From assembly GCF_025823185.1 (NCBI RefSeq), contig NZ_JACKVK010000011.1, positions 124,615 to 188,614 of the forward strand: a stretch of 64,000 bases of DNA. Reading direction: 5' to 3'. This stretch comes from Mycobacterium yunnanensis. GTDB lineage: Bacteria > Actinomycetota > Actinomycetes > Mycobacteriales > Mycobacteriaceae. Below are positions 19,728 through 27,671 of this stretch, in pieces; position 1 is the first letter of the stretch; each line of letters begins with the position of its first letter. The notes beneath the pieces are model-generated. The model had not been told where the DNA came from. It saw only the letters and a program-made list of their open reading frames with translations, and ran no database searches. The position numbers and the translations under genes were made by a program.

Positions 19728-21440
19728 ATGGCCGCCCGTCGACCGTCGTTGAGCACCGCCGTGGCGCGGTGGCACGCCGACGAGACCACGGTTGGGTCTC
19801 CGCTGATCGCCTCGGAGGTGGCGTTCCTGCGCCGGACGCGGGTGTTCGGCGCCACCGGCACGGTGCTGATGGCCATCGGCGCCCTCGGCGCGGGCGCCCG
19901 ACCGGTGGTGCAGGATCCGACGTTCGGCGTGCGGTTGCTCAACCTGCCCTCGCGCATCCAAACGGTCTCGCTGACGATGACGACGACCGGCGCGGTGATG
20001 ATGGCGCTCGCCTGGCTGATGCTGGGCCGGTTCGCCCTCGGCCCGCGGCGCATGTCGCGCAGCCAGTTGGACCGCACGCTGCTGATCTGGGCGGTGCCGC
20101 TGCTCATCGCGCCGCCGATGTACAGCAAGGACGTCTACTCCTATCTCGCTCAAAGTCAGATCGCCCGGCTGGGGCTGGACCCCTACCGCGTCGGACCGGC
20201 ACCCGGGCTGGGGCTGGACCACGTGTTCACGCTGTCGGTACCCAGTCTGTGGCGAGACACCCCGGCGCCCTACGGCCCGCTGTTCCTGTGGATCGGCCGC
20301 GGGATTTCGGAGCTCACCGGCGACGACATCGTCGCCGCGGTGCTGTGCCACCGTCTCGTCGTGCTGCTTGGCGTGGGGCTGATCGTCTGGGCCACCCCCC
20401 GCCTTGCCCGTCGGTGCGGCGTCGCAGAGGTCAGCGCGCTGTGGCTGGGGCCGTGCAACCCGCTGATGTTCATGCACCTCATCGCAGGCATCCACAACGA
20501 GGCGCTGATGCTGGGCCTGATGCTCACCGGCACGGAGTTCGCGCTGCGCGCCATCAGTCGCACGCGGGACAACTACCCCGCCGGTCCGCTGGTGCCGCGC
20601 CCCCTGCACTGGCCTCGCGGCCGGGCCGAGTGGCTGAGGTGGAAGCCGCTGGCCATGCTGATCGCCGGCACGGTGCTGATCACGATGGCGTCCCAGGTCA
20701 AGCTGCCCGCCCTGCTCGCGGTCGGTTTCGTGGCGGTGGCCCTGGCCGCGAAGTGGGGCGGTTCGCTTAGAGCACTTCTGGTGGCCGGAACGTCGATGGG
20801 CGCCATCGCCCTTGCCGTCATGGCGCTGATTGGGTGGAGCAGCGGGCTGGGTTTCGGCTGGCTGTTCACCCTCGGCACGGCCAACGTCGTGCGGTCGTGG
20901 ATGTCTCCCCCGACGCTGATCGCGCTCGGCACGGGGCAGGTGGGAATCCTGTTGGGCTTGGGCGATCACACCACCGCGGTGCTGGGCCTCACCCGCGCGA
21001 TCGGTGTGATCATCATCGCCATCCTCGTGACGTGGCTGCTGTTGTCAGTGCTGCGCGGCCGGCTACACCCGGTGGGCGGCCTCGGCGTCGCACTGGGCGT
21101 CACGGTGCTGCTGGCTCCCGTGGTGCAGCCCTGGTACCTGCTGTGGGCGATCATCCCGCTGGCCACCTGGGCGTCGCGACCGGGATTCCGCGGGACCGCG
21201 ATCGCAATGTCGCTGCTGGTGGGCATCTTTGGGCCGACGGCCAACGGCGACCGGTTCGCCCTGTTTCAGATCCTCGACGCGACGATCGCGAGCGCGCTCA
21301 TCGTGGCGGTACTCATCGCGATCACCTACACCCGGCTGCCGTGGCGCCCGCTGCCCGAGGCCGCCGGGGACGACGGGGAGGCGTCGACGCCACCGGTGCC
21401 ACCGGTCGCCAACTCCGACGCCTACGCTGAGACACCGTGA
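19728..21440 (+). CDS. mptB: alpha-(1->6)-mannopyranosyltransferase MptB
   Basis: 570-residue polytopic membrane glycosyltransferase of the GT-C fold, with about 13 hydrophobic segments. The loop after the third segment holds PPMYSKDVYSYLAQSQ, which carries the acidic residue typical of the decaprenyl-phosphomannose-using GT-C enzymes. It matches Rv1459c (591 residues), which starts alpha-1,6-mannan chains of lipomannan. ATG 19728 is chosen because it fits the leaderless promoter; the frame is open upstream without similarity. The following ABC exporter genes overlap it (GTGA), so the three form one operon. Confidence 0.88.
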   Translation: MAARRPSLSTAVARWHADETTVGSPLIASEVAFLRRTRVFGATGTVLMAIGALGAGARPVVQDPTFGVRLLNLPSRIQTVSLTMTTTGAVMMALAWLMLGRFALGPRRMSRSQLDRTLLIWAVPLLIAPPMYSKDVYSYLAQSQIARLGLDPYRVGPAPGLGLDHVFTLSVPSLWRDTPAPYGPLFLWIGRGISELTGDDIVAAVLCHRLVVLLGVGLIVWATPRLARRCGVAEVSALWLGPCNPLMFMHLIAGIHNEALMLGLMLTGTEFALRAISRTRDNYPAGPLVPRPLHWPRGRAEWLRWKPLAMLIAGTVLITMASQVKLPALLAVGFVAVALAAKWGGSLRALLVAGTSMGAIALAVMALIGWSSGLGFGWLFTLGTANVVRSWMSPPTLIALGTGQVGILLGLGDHTTAVLGLTRAIGVIIIAILVTWLLLSVLRGRLHPVGGLGVALGVTVLLAPVVQPWYLLWAIIPLATWASRPGFRGTAIAMSLLVGIFGPTANGDRFALFQILDATIASALIVAVLIAITYTRLPWRPLPEAAGDDGEASTPPVPPVANSDAYAETP

Positions 21441-22369
21441 CCCCCTCCGTAGACACCCCCGTGCGCGTCCGCGGGGTCACCAAGCGCTTCGGGTCGACGA
21501 CCGCGGTGAACGGACTCGACCTCGAGGTGCGACGGGCGGAAGTACTGGCGTTGCTCGGACCCAACGGCGCAGGCAAGACGACCACGGTCGAGATGTGCGA
21601 GGGCTTCCTCTCACCCGACGAGGGGTCCATCGAGATCCTCGGCCTGAATCCGGCCGTCGACAACGCCCGTCTCCGCGAGCGCATCGGGGTGATGCTGCAG
21701 GGTGGCGGCGGCTACCCCGCGGCCAGGGCCGGGGAGATGCTCGACCTGGTCGCGGCGTATTCGGCCAACCCGCTGGACCCAGCCTGGCTGATGGACACCC
21801 TCGGCCTGACCGATGCCGCCAAGACCACCTACCGCCGACTCTCGGGCGGTCAGCAGCAACGCCTGGCGCTGGCGTGCGCCGTCGTGGGCCGGCCCGAACT
21901 GGTGTTCCTCGACGAGCCGACCGCAGGCATGGACGCGCACGCGCGCATCGTGGTGTGGGATCTGATCGACGGATTGCGACGCGACGGCGTCACGATCGTC
22001 CTGACCACCCACCAACTCACCGAGGCCGAGCAGCTCGCCGATCAGCTGGTGATCATCGACAACGGCGTCGCCGTGGCCAAGGGCACGCCTGCGGAGTTGA
22101 TGGGCCGTGGCGCGGAGAACCAGCTGCGCTTCTCGGCGCCCCCCAAACTCGACCTGTCGCTTCTGGTCACGGCCCTGCCCGAGAGCTATCTGGCCAGTGA
22201 GCTCAGTCCGGGTGAGTATCTCGTCGAGGGGTCGATCGACCCGCAGGTGCTGGCCACGGTCACCGCGTGGTGCGCGCGCGTGAACGTGCTGGCCACCGAC
22301 ATGCGCGTCGAGCAGCGCAGTCTCGAGGACGTGTTCTTGGACATCACCGGACGGGAGCTGCGGTCGTGA
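21437..22369 (+). CDS. ABC transporter ATP-binding protein (Rv1458c homologue)
   Basis: 310-residue ABC ATPase of the drug/lipid exporter type. Walker A is GPNGAGKTT, the signature is LSGGQQQRLALA and Walker B is LVFLDEPTAGMD. GTG 21437 overlaps the mptB stop by four bases, and the permease gene follows with another GTGA overlap. Works with the permease at 22366; a substrate cannot be read from sequence, though linkage to mptB hints at a cell-envelope role. Confidence 0.93.
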   Translation: MTPSVDTPVRVRGVTKRFGSTTAVNGLDLEVRRAEVLALLGPNGAGKTTTVEMCEGFLSPDEGSIEILGLNPAVDNARLRERIGVMLQGGGGYPAARAGEMLDLVAAYSANPLDPAWLMDTLGLTDAAKTTYRRLSGGQQQRLALACAVVGRPELVFLDEPTAGMDAHARIVVWDLIDGLRRDGVTIVLTTHQLTEAEQLADQLVIIDNGVAVAKGTPAELMGRGAENQLRFSAPPKLDLSLLVTALPESYLASELSPGEYLVEGSIDPQVLATVTAWCARVNVLATDMRVEQRSLEDVFLDITGRELRS

Positions 22370-23160
22370 GTGTGACGAACAACCGCTTCGAGCCGGGCAC
22401 CTTCACCCCGGACCCACGCCCGGCGGCCGTGCCGAGCATGCTGGCCGCGCAGTTCCGGCTGGAACTCAAGCTGCTGCTGCGCAACGGTGAGCAGTTGCTG
22501 TTGACGATGTTCATCCCCATCACGCTGCTGGTCGGTCTGACCCTGCTGCCGCTCGGCTCGTTCGGCCCGAACCGGGCGGCGACGTTCGCCCCGCCGATCA
22601 TGGCTTTGGCGGTCATTTCGACTGCGTTCACCGGGCAAGCGATCGCGGTGGCGTTCGACCGCAGGTACGGCGCGCTGAAACGTCTCGGGGCCACCGCCCT
22701 GCCGGTGTGGGGCATCATCGCGGGCAAATCGCTCGCCGTCGTGACGGTGGTGTTCCTGCAGTCGATCCTGCTGGGCGCCATCGGCGTCGCCCTGGGCTGG
22801 CGGCCCGAGGTGACGGGGCTGGTTCTGGGCGCGGTGATCATCGCGCTCGGGACGTTCGCGTTCGCCGCCCTCGGGCTGCTGCTGGGCGGAACGCTCAAGG
22901 CCGAGGTGGTCCTCGCCATCGCCAACCTGCTGTGGTTCGTCTTCGCCGGGTTGGGAGCCCTGACCCTCGAGAGCGAGGTCGACGGCGGCGTGGTCTCGCA
23001 GACCGTGCGGTTCGTCGCGCGGCTCACCCCCTCGGGAGCGCTGACCGAGGCGCTCGGGCAGGCCATGACGGTCTCGGTGGACTGGTTCGGGATTGCGGTG
23101 CTGGCCGGTTGGGGCGCGCTGTCGGCGCTGTGCGCGCTGCGGTGGTTCCGCTTCACCTGA
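22366..23160 (+). CDS. ABC transporter permease (Rv1457c homologue)
   Basis: 264-residue ABC-2 type permease with about six membrane segments after a 35-residue cytoplasmic N-terminus. The segment GQAIAVAFDRRYGALKRLGATALP is the coupling region facing the ATPase. GTG 22366 overlaps the preceding gene by four bases and gives the length of Rv1457c (261 residues). Partner of the ATPase encoded upstream; exporter of unknown substrate. Confidence 0.92.
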   Translation: MSVTNNRFEPGTFTPDPRPAAVPSMLAAQFRLELKLLLRNGEQLLLTMFIPITLLVGLTLLPLGSFGPNRAATFAPPIMALAVISTAFTGQAIAVAFDRRYGALKRLGATALPVWGIIAGKSLAVVTVVFLQSILLGAIGVALGWRPEVTGLVLGAVIIALGTFAFAALGLLLGGTLKAEVVLAIANLLWFVFAGLGALTLESEVDGGVVSQTVRFVARLTPSGALTEALGQAMTVSVDWFGIAVLAGWGALSALCALRWFRFT

Positions 23161-23195
23161 GCGGCCCCTACTACGGCCCGTAGTTAGAGTCCGTC

Positions 23196-23201
23196 TACGA
23201 T
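23196..23201 (+). promoter_or_regulatory. -10 box for a leaderless ctaA mRNA
   Basis: TACGAT, six bases (CGGGCC), then the ctaA ATG at 23208. ctaA therefore probably has its own transcript in addition to any read-through from the ABC genes. Confidence 0.6.
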
Positions 23202-23207
23202 CGGGCC

Positions 23208-24191
23208 ATGGCAGTCCGAAACTCCCTGCTGCGGGCTGTGGACGTGCTGCCCCTGCCCAGTCTGCGCACGCAGCGCCGCATCGCGGGTGCGGTCGTGCTG
23301 ACCCAGGGCGGCATCGCCGTCACCGGCGCGATCGTCCGGGTGACGGCCTCCGGGCTGGGCTGCCCTACGTGGCCGCAGTGCTTCCCGGGCAGCTTCGTCC
23401 CCGTCCCCGTCGCCGAGGTGCCGATCGTCCATCAGGCCGTCGAGTTCGGCAACCGGCTCATCACGTTCCTGGTCGTCGTGACCGCGGCATTGGCCGTGCT
23501 CGCAGTCGTTCGGGCGCGGCGCCGCCGCGAGGTGATCGTCTACGCCTGCCTGATGCCTGCGTCGACGGTGCTGCAGGCCGTGCTGGGCGGCATCACCGTG
23601 CTGACCGGGCTGCTGTGGTGGACGGTCGCGATCCACCTGCTCGTGTCGATGGCGATGGTCTGGCTGGCGGTGCTGCTGTTCGTCAAGATCGGCGAGCCGG
23701 ATCCGGACGACGGGGCCGGGGCTCCGGAACTCGTGGTCCCCAACCCCCTGCGGCAGTTGACGGCGCTGTGCGGCGTCGCCCTGTCGGTGGTGCTGATCAC
23801 CGGCACGATGGTGACCGGCGCCGGTCCGCATGCCGGTGACAAGAGCATCGAGGCGCCCGTGCCGCGGCTGATGCTGGACATCGTCACGCTGGTCTACCGG
23901 CACTCCGCCCTCGTGGCGGCCTACCTCGCCTTGCTGATCGGCCTGGCCTTCGGGTTGCTGGCCGTCCGCGCGCCCCGACCGGTCACCATGCGCGTCGTCG
24001 TGCTGCTGGTGGCGGTGGCCCTGCAGGGGATGGTCGGCACCGTGCAGTTCTTCACCGGGGTGCCCGCCGTCCTGGTCGCCGTGCACGTCGCCGGCGCTGC
24101 CATCTGCACGGCGGCCACGGCCTCGCTGTGGGCGTCGATGCGCACTCGTTCAGTGGTCGAGCGGGCCGAGCCCCAGCCGGTCCAGGGCTGA
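23208..24191 (+). CDS. ctaA: heme A synthase CtaA
   Basis: 327-residue integral membrane protein with eight membrane helices in two similar halves. It oxidises heme O to heme A for cytochrome aa3 oxidase. The heme-binding histidines lie in IVHQAVEFGNR, WTVAIHLLVSM, VYRHSALVAAY and VAVHVAGAAI; the periplasmic cysteine pair near the first loop (SGLGCPTWPQC) is present. Homologue of Rv1456c. The heme O synthase ctaB lies 2.3 kb away on the opposite strand. Its 3' end overlaps the convergent ATP-grasp gene by 42 bases. Confidence 0.95.
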   Translation: MAVRNSLLRAVDVLPLPSLRTQRRIAGAVVLTQGGIAVTGAIVRVTASGLGCPTWPQCFPGSFVPVPVAEVPIVHQAVEFGNRLITFLVVVTAALAVLAVVRARRRREVIVYACLMPASTVLQAVLGGITVLTGLLWWTVAIHLLVSMAMVWLAVLLFVKIGEPDPDDGAGAPELVVPNPLRQLTALCGVALSVVLITGTMVTGAGPHAGDKSIEAPVPRLMLDIVTLVYRHSALVAAYLALLIGLAFGLLAVRAPRPVTMRVVVLLVAVALQGMVGTVQFFTGVPAVLVAVHVAGAAICTAATASLWASMRTRSVVERAEPQPVQG

Positions 24192-25079
24192 CTCCACCGC
24201 CAGCGCGAAGTCGCGCTGCTTGAGTTCGCGGTCGGCGTCGTCGAGTTGCCGCCAGCCCAGCGACGGTTCGACGAGCTCCAGCTCCAGCAGTCGCGGGTCG
24301 TCCCGGCCGCCGATGACGTCCACCCGCGCGTAGAGGAACTCGGCGACGTCGAGACCCAACCGAGCCGCCGCCGCGGCCAGCGCGGCATGGCCGAGCTCCC
24401 ACAACTCCACGTCTGGGTCGGCTGGCCGGAGGGTCTCCTCGGCGAACGTCCCCGACTCGTCGAGGGCGGCGCGCTGACCCGGCGGCGGCAACAGCGGGCC
24501 CTTCGTAAAGGCATGGGACTGCTCGCCGCCGATGAACACCAGCGCGGTCTCGCCGTCGGCGATCCGCGGGTCGTAGGGCTGCACCAGCGCGGTGTGCCCG
24601 TCGGCGTGCAGGGCTCGCGCATGGTCGCCCGCCCGCTCGGCGTCGTCGAAACGCTGCGCCCCCACCGACCCCGCGCCGACGGCGGGTTTGACCACCACCT
24701 GCCCGTCCGGCACCGTCACCGGCTCCCCCGGCCCAAAGAACGCGCTCGGCACCACGGGCACCCCGGCCCCACGCAGGTCGTCGAGGTACCGCTTGTCGGT
24801 GTTCCAGGCCAGCACGGCAGGCGTGTTGAGCAGCTGGGGCACGCGGCGGGTCCAGGTGAGGAACTCCTCGAGTCGCTCGGTGTAGTCCCATGTCGCCCGC
24901 GGGATGACCAGGTCCGCCTCGAGGGTCTTCGGGTCGTCCCACGCCAGCCAGTGGGCGTGCAGGCCACGCGCGCGAAGGGCCGGAACGAGGCCGGCGTCGT
25001 CACCGTCGCCTTCGACGAGGGCGCTGCAACCTGCAAGGACGATGCGCGGATGACGAACGTTGGGCCGTGCGAGCTTCAC
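24150..25079 (-). CDS. ATP-grasp domain protein (Rv1455 homologue)
   Basis: 309-residue soluble protein with features of an ATP-grasp ligase: an N-terminal Rossmann-like segment (PRIVLAGCSALVEGDGDDAGL), the lysine of VVVKPAVGAGSVG, and the acidic C-terminal metal/ATP segment YARVDVIGG followed by LLELELVEPSLG. Such enzymes join a carboxylate to an amine or thiol using ATP; RimK- and glutathione synthase-like forms share this C-terminal pattern. The substrate is unknown. GTG 25079 is placed exactly six bases after a minus-strand TATCAT, implying a leaderless mRNA from a promoter shared with the divergent qor gene. Confidence 0.78.
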   Translation of the reverse strand: MKLARPNVRHPRIVLAGCSALVEGDGDDAGLVPALRARGLHAHWLAWDDPKTLEADLVIPRATWDYTERLEEFLTWTRRVPQLLNTPAVLAWNTDKRYLDDLRGAGVPVVPSAFFGPGEPVTVPDGQVVVKPAVGAGSVGAQRFDDAERAGDHARALHADGHTALVQPYDPRIADGETALVFIGGEQSHAFTKGPLLPPPGQRAALDESGTFAEETLRPADPDVELWELGHAALAAAAARLGLDVAEFLYARVDVIGGRDDPRLLELELVEPSLGWRQLDDADRELKQRDFALAVESALDRLGLGPLDH

Positions 25080-25084
25080 GTTGG

Positions 25085-25091
25085 AATGATA
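25085..25091. promoter_or_regulatory. symmetric bidirectional -10 element (ATP-grasp gene / qor)
   Basis: AATGATA reads as TATCATT on the other strand. TATCAT (minus) is followed by six bases and the GTG at 25079; AATGAT (plus) is followed by seven bases and the ATG at 25098. The two start codons are only 18 bases apart, so one near-symmetrical sequence can serve as -10 for both leaderless transcripts. Confidence 0.6.
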
Positions 25092-25097
25092 GGTGCC

Positions 25098-26072
25098 ATG
25101 TACGCGATCGAAGTGTCCGAGACCGGCGGCCCCGAAGTGCTCACCTACGTCGAAAAGCCCGAGCCCACGCCCGGCCCGGGGCAGGTGCTGATCAAGGCCG
25201 ACGCCATCGGCGTCAACTTCATCGACACCTACTTTCGGTCGGGTCTGTACCCGCGGGAGTTGCCGTTCGTCGTCGGCACCGAGGTGTGTGGCACGGTGGC
25301 CGCCATCGGCGACGACGTCGCGGCGCTCAACGTCGGGGACCGCGTGGTGACGGCGCAGGCAAACGGCGCCTATGCCGAATACACCGTCGCTCCAGCCGAT
25401 TTCGTGGCCTACGTGCCAGACGCCGTCTCCGCGGAGGTCGCCGCCTCCGCCCTGCTCAAGGGCATGACGGCGCACTATCTGCTCAAGTCGGTGTATCCGG
25501 TGCAGCAGGGTGACACGGTGCTGGTGCACGCCGGCGCGGGCGGCGTGGGCCTCATCCTCACGCAGTGGGCGACCAGCATGGCCGTCAAGGTCATCACGAC
25601 GGTGTCGACCGACGCCAAGGCGGAGCTGTCCCGGCAGGCCGGTGCGGTGGAGGTGCTGGACTACCCCGACGACCCGGCCGAGTTCGGCGCCAAGATCAAG
25701 GATCTCACCGGCGGCCGGGGCGTGGCCGCCGTGTACGACGGAGTCGGCGCGTCGACCTTCGAGGCCAGCCTGGCCAGTCTCGCCGTGCGAGGAACGCTCG
25801 CGCTGTTCGGCGCGTCGAGCGGTCCCGTCCCACCGTTCGACCCCCAGCGCCTCAACAGCATGGGCTCCCTGATGCTCACCCGCCCGTCGCTGGCCCACTT
25901 CACCCGCACGGCCGACGAATTCTCCTGGCGCGCGGGCGAACTGCTCGACGCCATCGCGACGGGAACGCTGTCGATCACCGTCAGCGAGCGCTACGACCTG
26001 GCCGACGCCGCCAGGGCGCACCGCGACTTGCAGGGCCGCAAGACCGTCGGCTCCGTGGCGCTGGTCCCGTAG
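25098..26072 (+). CDS. qor: NADPH:quinone oxidoreductase, zeta-crystallin type
   Basis: 324-residue medium-chain oxidoreductase of the QOR group. The catalytic GroES-like domain (1-120) lacks the zinc ligands of alcohol dehydrogenases; the Rossmann domain has the nucleotide motif HAGAGGVGLILTQWA. It reduces quinones with NADPH in the cytoplasm. Homologue of Rv1454c (328 residues). ATG 25098 is preferred over the in-frame ATG 25086, which lies inside the -10 element. Followed nine bases later by the ArfB-type gene. Confidence 0.92.
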   Translation: MYAIEVSETGGPEVLTYVEKPEPTPGPGQVLIKADAIGVNFIDTYFRSGLYPRELPFVVGTEVCGTVAAIGDDVAALNVGDRVVTAQANGAYAEYTVAPADFVAYVPDAVSAEVAASALLKGMTAHYLLKSVYPVQQGDTVLVHAGAGGVGLILTQWATSMAVKVITTVSTDAKAELSRQAGAVEVLDYPDDPAEFGAKIKDLTGGRGVAAVYDGVGASTFEASLASLAVRGTLALFGASSGPVPPFDPQRLNSMGSLMLTRPSLAHFTRTADEFSWRAGELLDAIATGTLSITVSERYDLADAARAHRDLQGRKTVGSVALVP

Positions 26073-26080
26073 GGCCGCGC

Positions 26081-26512
26081 GTGGCCGACGACCTGGTGGT
26101 CACCCGGACCTTCGTGATCCCGGCGGCGGAACTCGCCGAACGGTTCTCGAGGTCCTCGGGCCCGGGTGGGCAGGGCGTCAACACCGCCGACAGCCGCGTC
26201 GAGCTGAGTTTCGACGTGGCGCGTTCACCGTCGGTGCCGGAGCGGCTGAGGTATCAGATGCTGTGCCGGCTACGCACCCGGTTGGCCAACGGCGTACTGA
26301 CGGTGGCGGCGAGCGAGCACCGTGCACAGCTGCAGAATCGGGCCGCCGCGCGTGCGCGGATGGCCGGCGCGTTGCGGGCTGCCGCCGCCGCACCTCCCCC
26401 GGCCCGGCGGCCAACGAAGCCGACCCGGGGATCGAAGGAGCGTCGTCTGGTGGACAAGAAACGGCGCGGCGGAATCAAGCAGGGTCGACGCGGCGGCTGG
26501 GACCTGAATTAG
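26081..26512 (+). CDS. class I release factor-like peptidyl-tRNA hydrolase (ArfB type)
   Basis: 143-residue protein with the catalytic GGQ motif (GPGGQGVN) of release factors and a basic, Arg/Lys-rich C-terminal tail (RRLVDKKRRGGIKQGRRGGW) that in ArfB enters the empty mRNA channel. ArfB frees ribosomes stalled on broken mRNA by hydrolysing peptidyl-tRNA. No codon-recognition domain is present, which excludes RF1/RF2. GTG 26081 follows qor closely, so the two are co-transcribed. Converges with ctaB, three bases separating the stop codons. Confidence 0.92.
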   Translation: MADDLVVTRTFVIPAAELAERFSRSSGPGGQGVNTADSRVELSFDVARSPSVPERLRYQMLCRLRTRLANGVLTVAASEHRAQLQNRAAARARMAGALRAAAAAPPPARRPTKPTRGSKERRLVDKKRRGGIKQGRRGGWDLN

Positions 26513-26515
26513 CCG

Positions 26516-27475
26516 CTAGTGGAACAGCTTGGGCAGCGCCAACGCCGAGTCGACGGCGAGCGCGCAGAACACCACGGCCAGGTAGTTGTTGGACTGAAGG
26601 AACAGCCGTAGCGGCTTCACCGGCTCACCGCGCTTGACCCCGGAGTACAGCTGATGCGCCATGACCAGGAACCACGCGCCCGCCAGCAGCGCGACCGCCG
26701 CGTAGAGCCAGCCGGTCGCCAGCGCGAGCGCGAGCGTCGTCAGCACCGTCAGCCAGGTGTAGATCAGGATCTGCTTGGTGACCTGACGCTCGGTGGCGAC
26801 CACCGGCAGCATCGGAACGCCTGCGGCCTTGTAGTCGTCCTTGTAGCGCATCGCCAGCGCCCAGGTGTGCGGCGGCGTCCAGAAGAAGATGATCCCGAAC
26901 ATCACCAGCGCGGGCCACTGAATGGTTCCGGTGACCGCCGACCAGCCGATCATGACCGGCATGCACCCCGCGGCCCCGCCCCAGACGACGTTCTGCGAGG
27001 TGCGGCGTTTGAGCAGCAGCGTGTAGACGAAGACGTAGAACGCGATGGTCCCGACGGCCAGCGCACCGGAGAGCAGGTTGGTGGTCCACCACAGCCAGGC
27101 GAAGGAGCCGATCGTCAGCACCAGACCGAAGACCAGCGCGTGCCGGGTGGGCACCGCCGCGCGGGCCAGAGGTCGCAGCGCCGTCCGCTTCATCACCTTG
27201 TCGATGTCGGCGTCGGCCACGCAGTTCAGCGTGTTGGCACCCGCCGCGGCGAGCATGCCGCCGAACAACGTATTCAGTATCAGGAGGGGGTCGACGGTGC
27301 CGCGGTCGGCCAAGAGCATCGCCGGGATCGTCGTGACGAGCAGCAGCTCGATCACGCGGGGCTTCGTCAACGCCAGATATGCCAGAAGGGTGCTTCTCAC
27401 CCGTGCGCCGACACGCTTGGCCGGCGATGCCGAGCCTTGCGCCTCGCGGGGCATACGGCGCTCGCGAATGCTCAC
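26516..27475 (-). CDS. ctaB: protoheme IX farnesyltransferase (heme O synthase) CtaB
   Basis: 319-residue UbiA-family membrane protein with about nine helices. It attaches a farnesyl group to heme B to give heme O, which CtaA then oxidises. The prenyl-diphosphate/Mg motif is NCVADADIDKVMKRT in the first cytoplasmic loop and the second is in WTPPHTWALAMRYKDDYK. Homologue of Rv1451. The GTG start at 27475 gives an N-terminus slightly longer than in M. tuberculosis; Met8 is a possible alternative. Divergent from tkt. Confidence 0.95.
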   Translation of the reverse strand: MSIRERRMPREAQGSASPAKRVGARVRSTLLAYLALTKPRVIELLLVTTIPAMLLADRGTVDPLLILNTLFGGMLAAAGANTLNCVADADIDKVMKRTALRPLARAAVPTRHALVFGLVLTIGSFAWLWWTTNLLSGALAVGTIAFYVFVYTLLLKRRTSQNVVWGGAAGCMPVMIGWSAVTGTIQWPALVMFGIIFFWTPPHTWALAMRYKDDYKAAGVPMLPVVATERQVTKQILIYTWLTVLTTLALALATGWLYAAVALLAGAWFLVMAHQLYSGVKRGEPVKPLRLFLQSNNYLAVVFCALAVDSALALPKLFH

Positions 27476-27671
27476 GCAGTTGTTCTCCTCGAATTTCGCG
27501 GCAGCACGCTGGCTTCTACTACAGACGATGGTAGACCGTGGAACCCGGCAGTCACCAATACGGGGTGGCCGTTGGTGAACGGGCGACCAACTTGGATGAC
27601 GCGGCCTGCGGCGATTGCCTCCCCCGCACTAGGGTAATCAGGGTGAGCGTGCCAACCCGAGGAGCCAGCTA

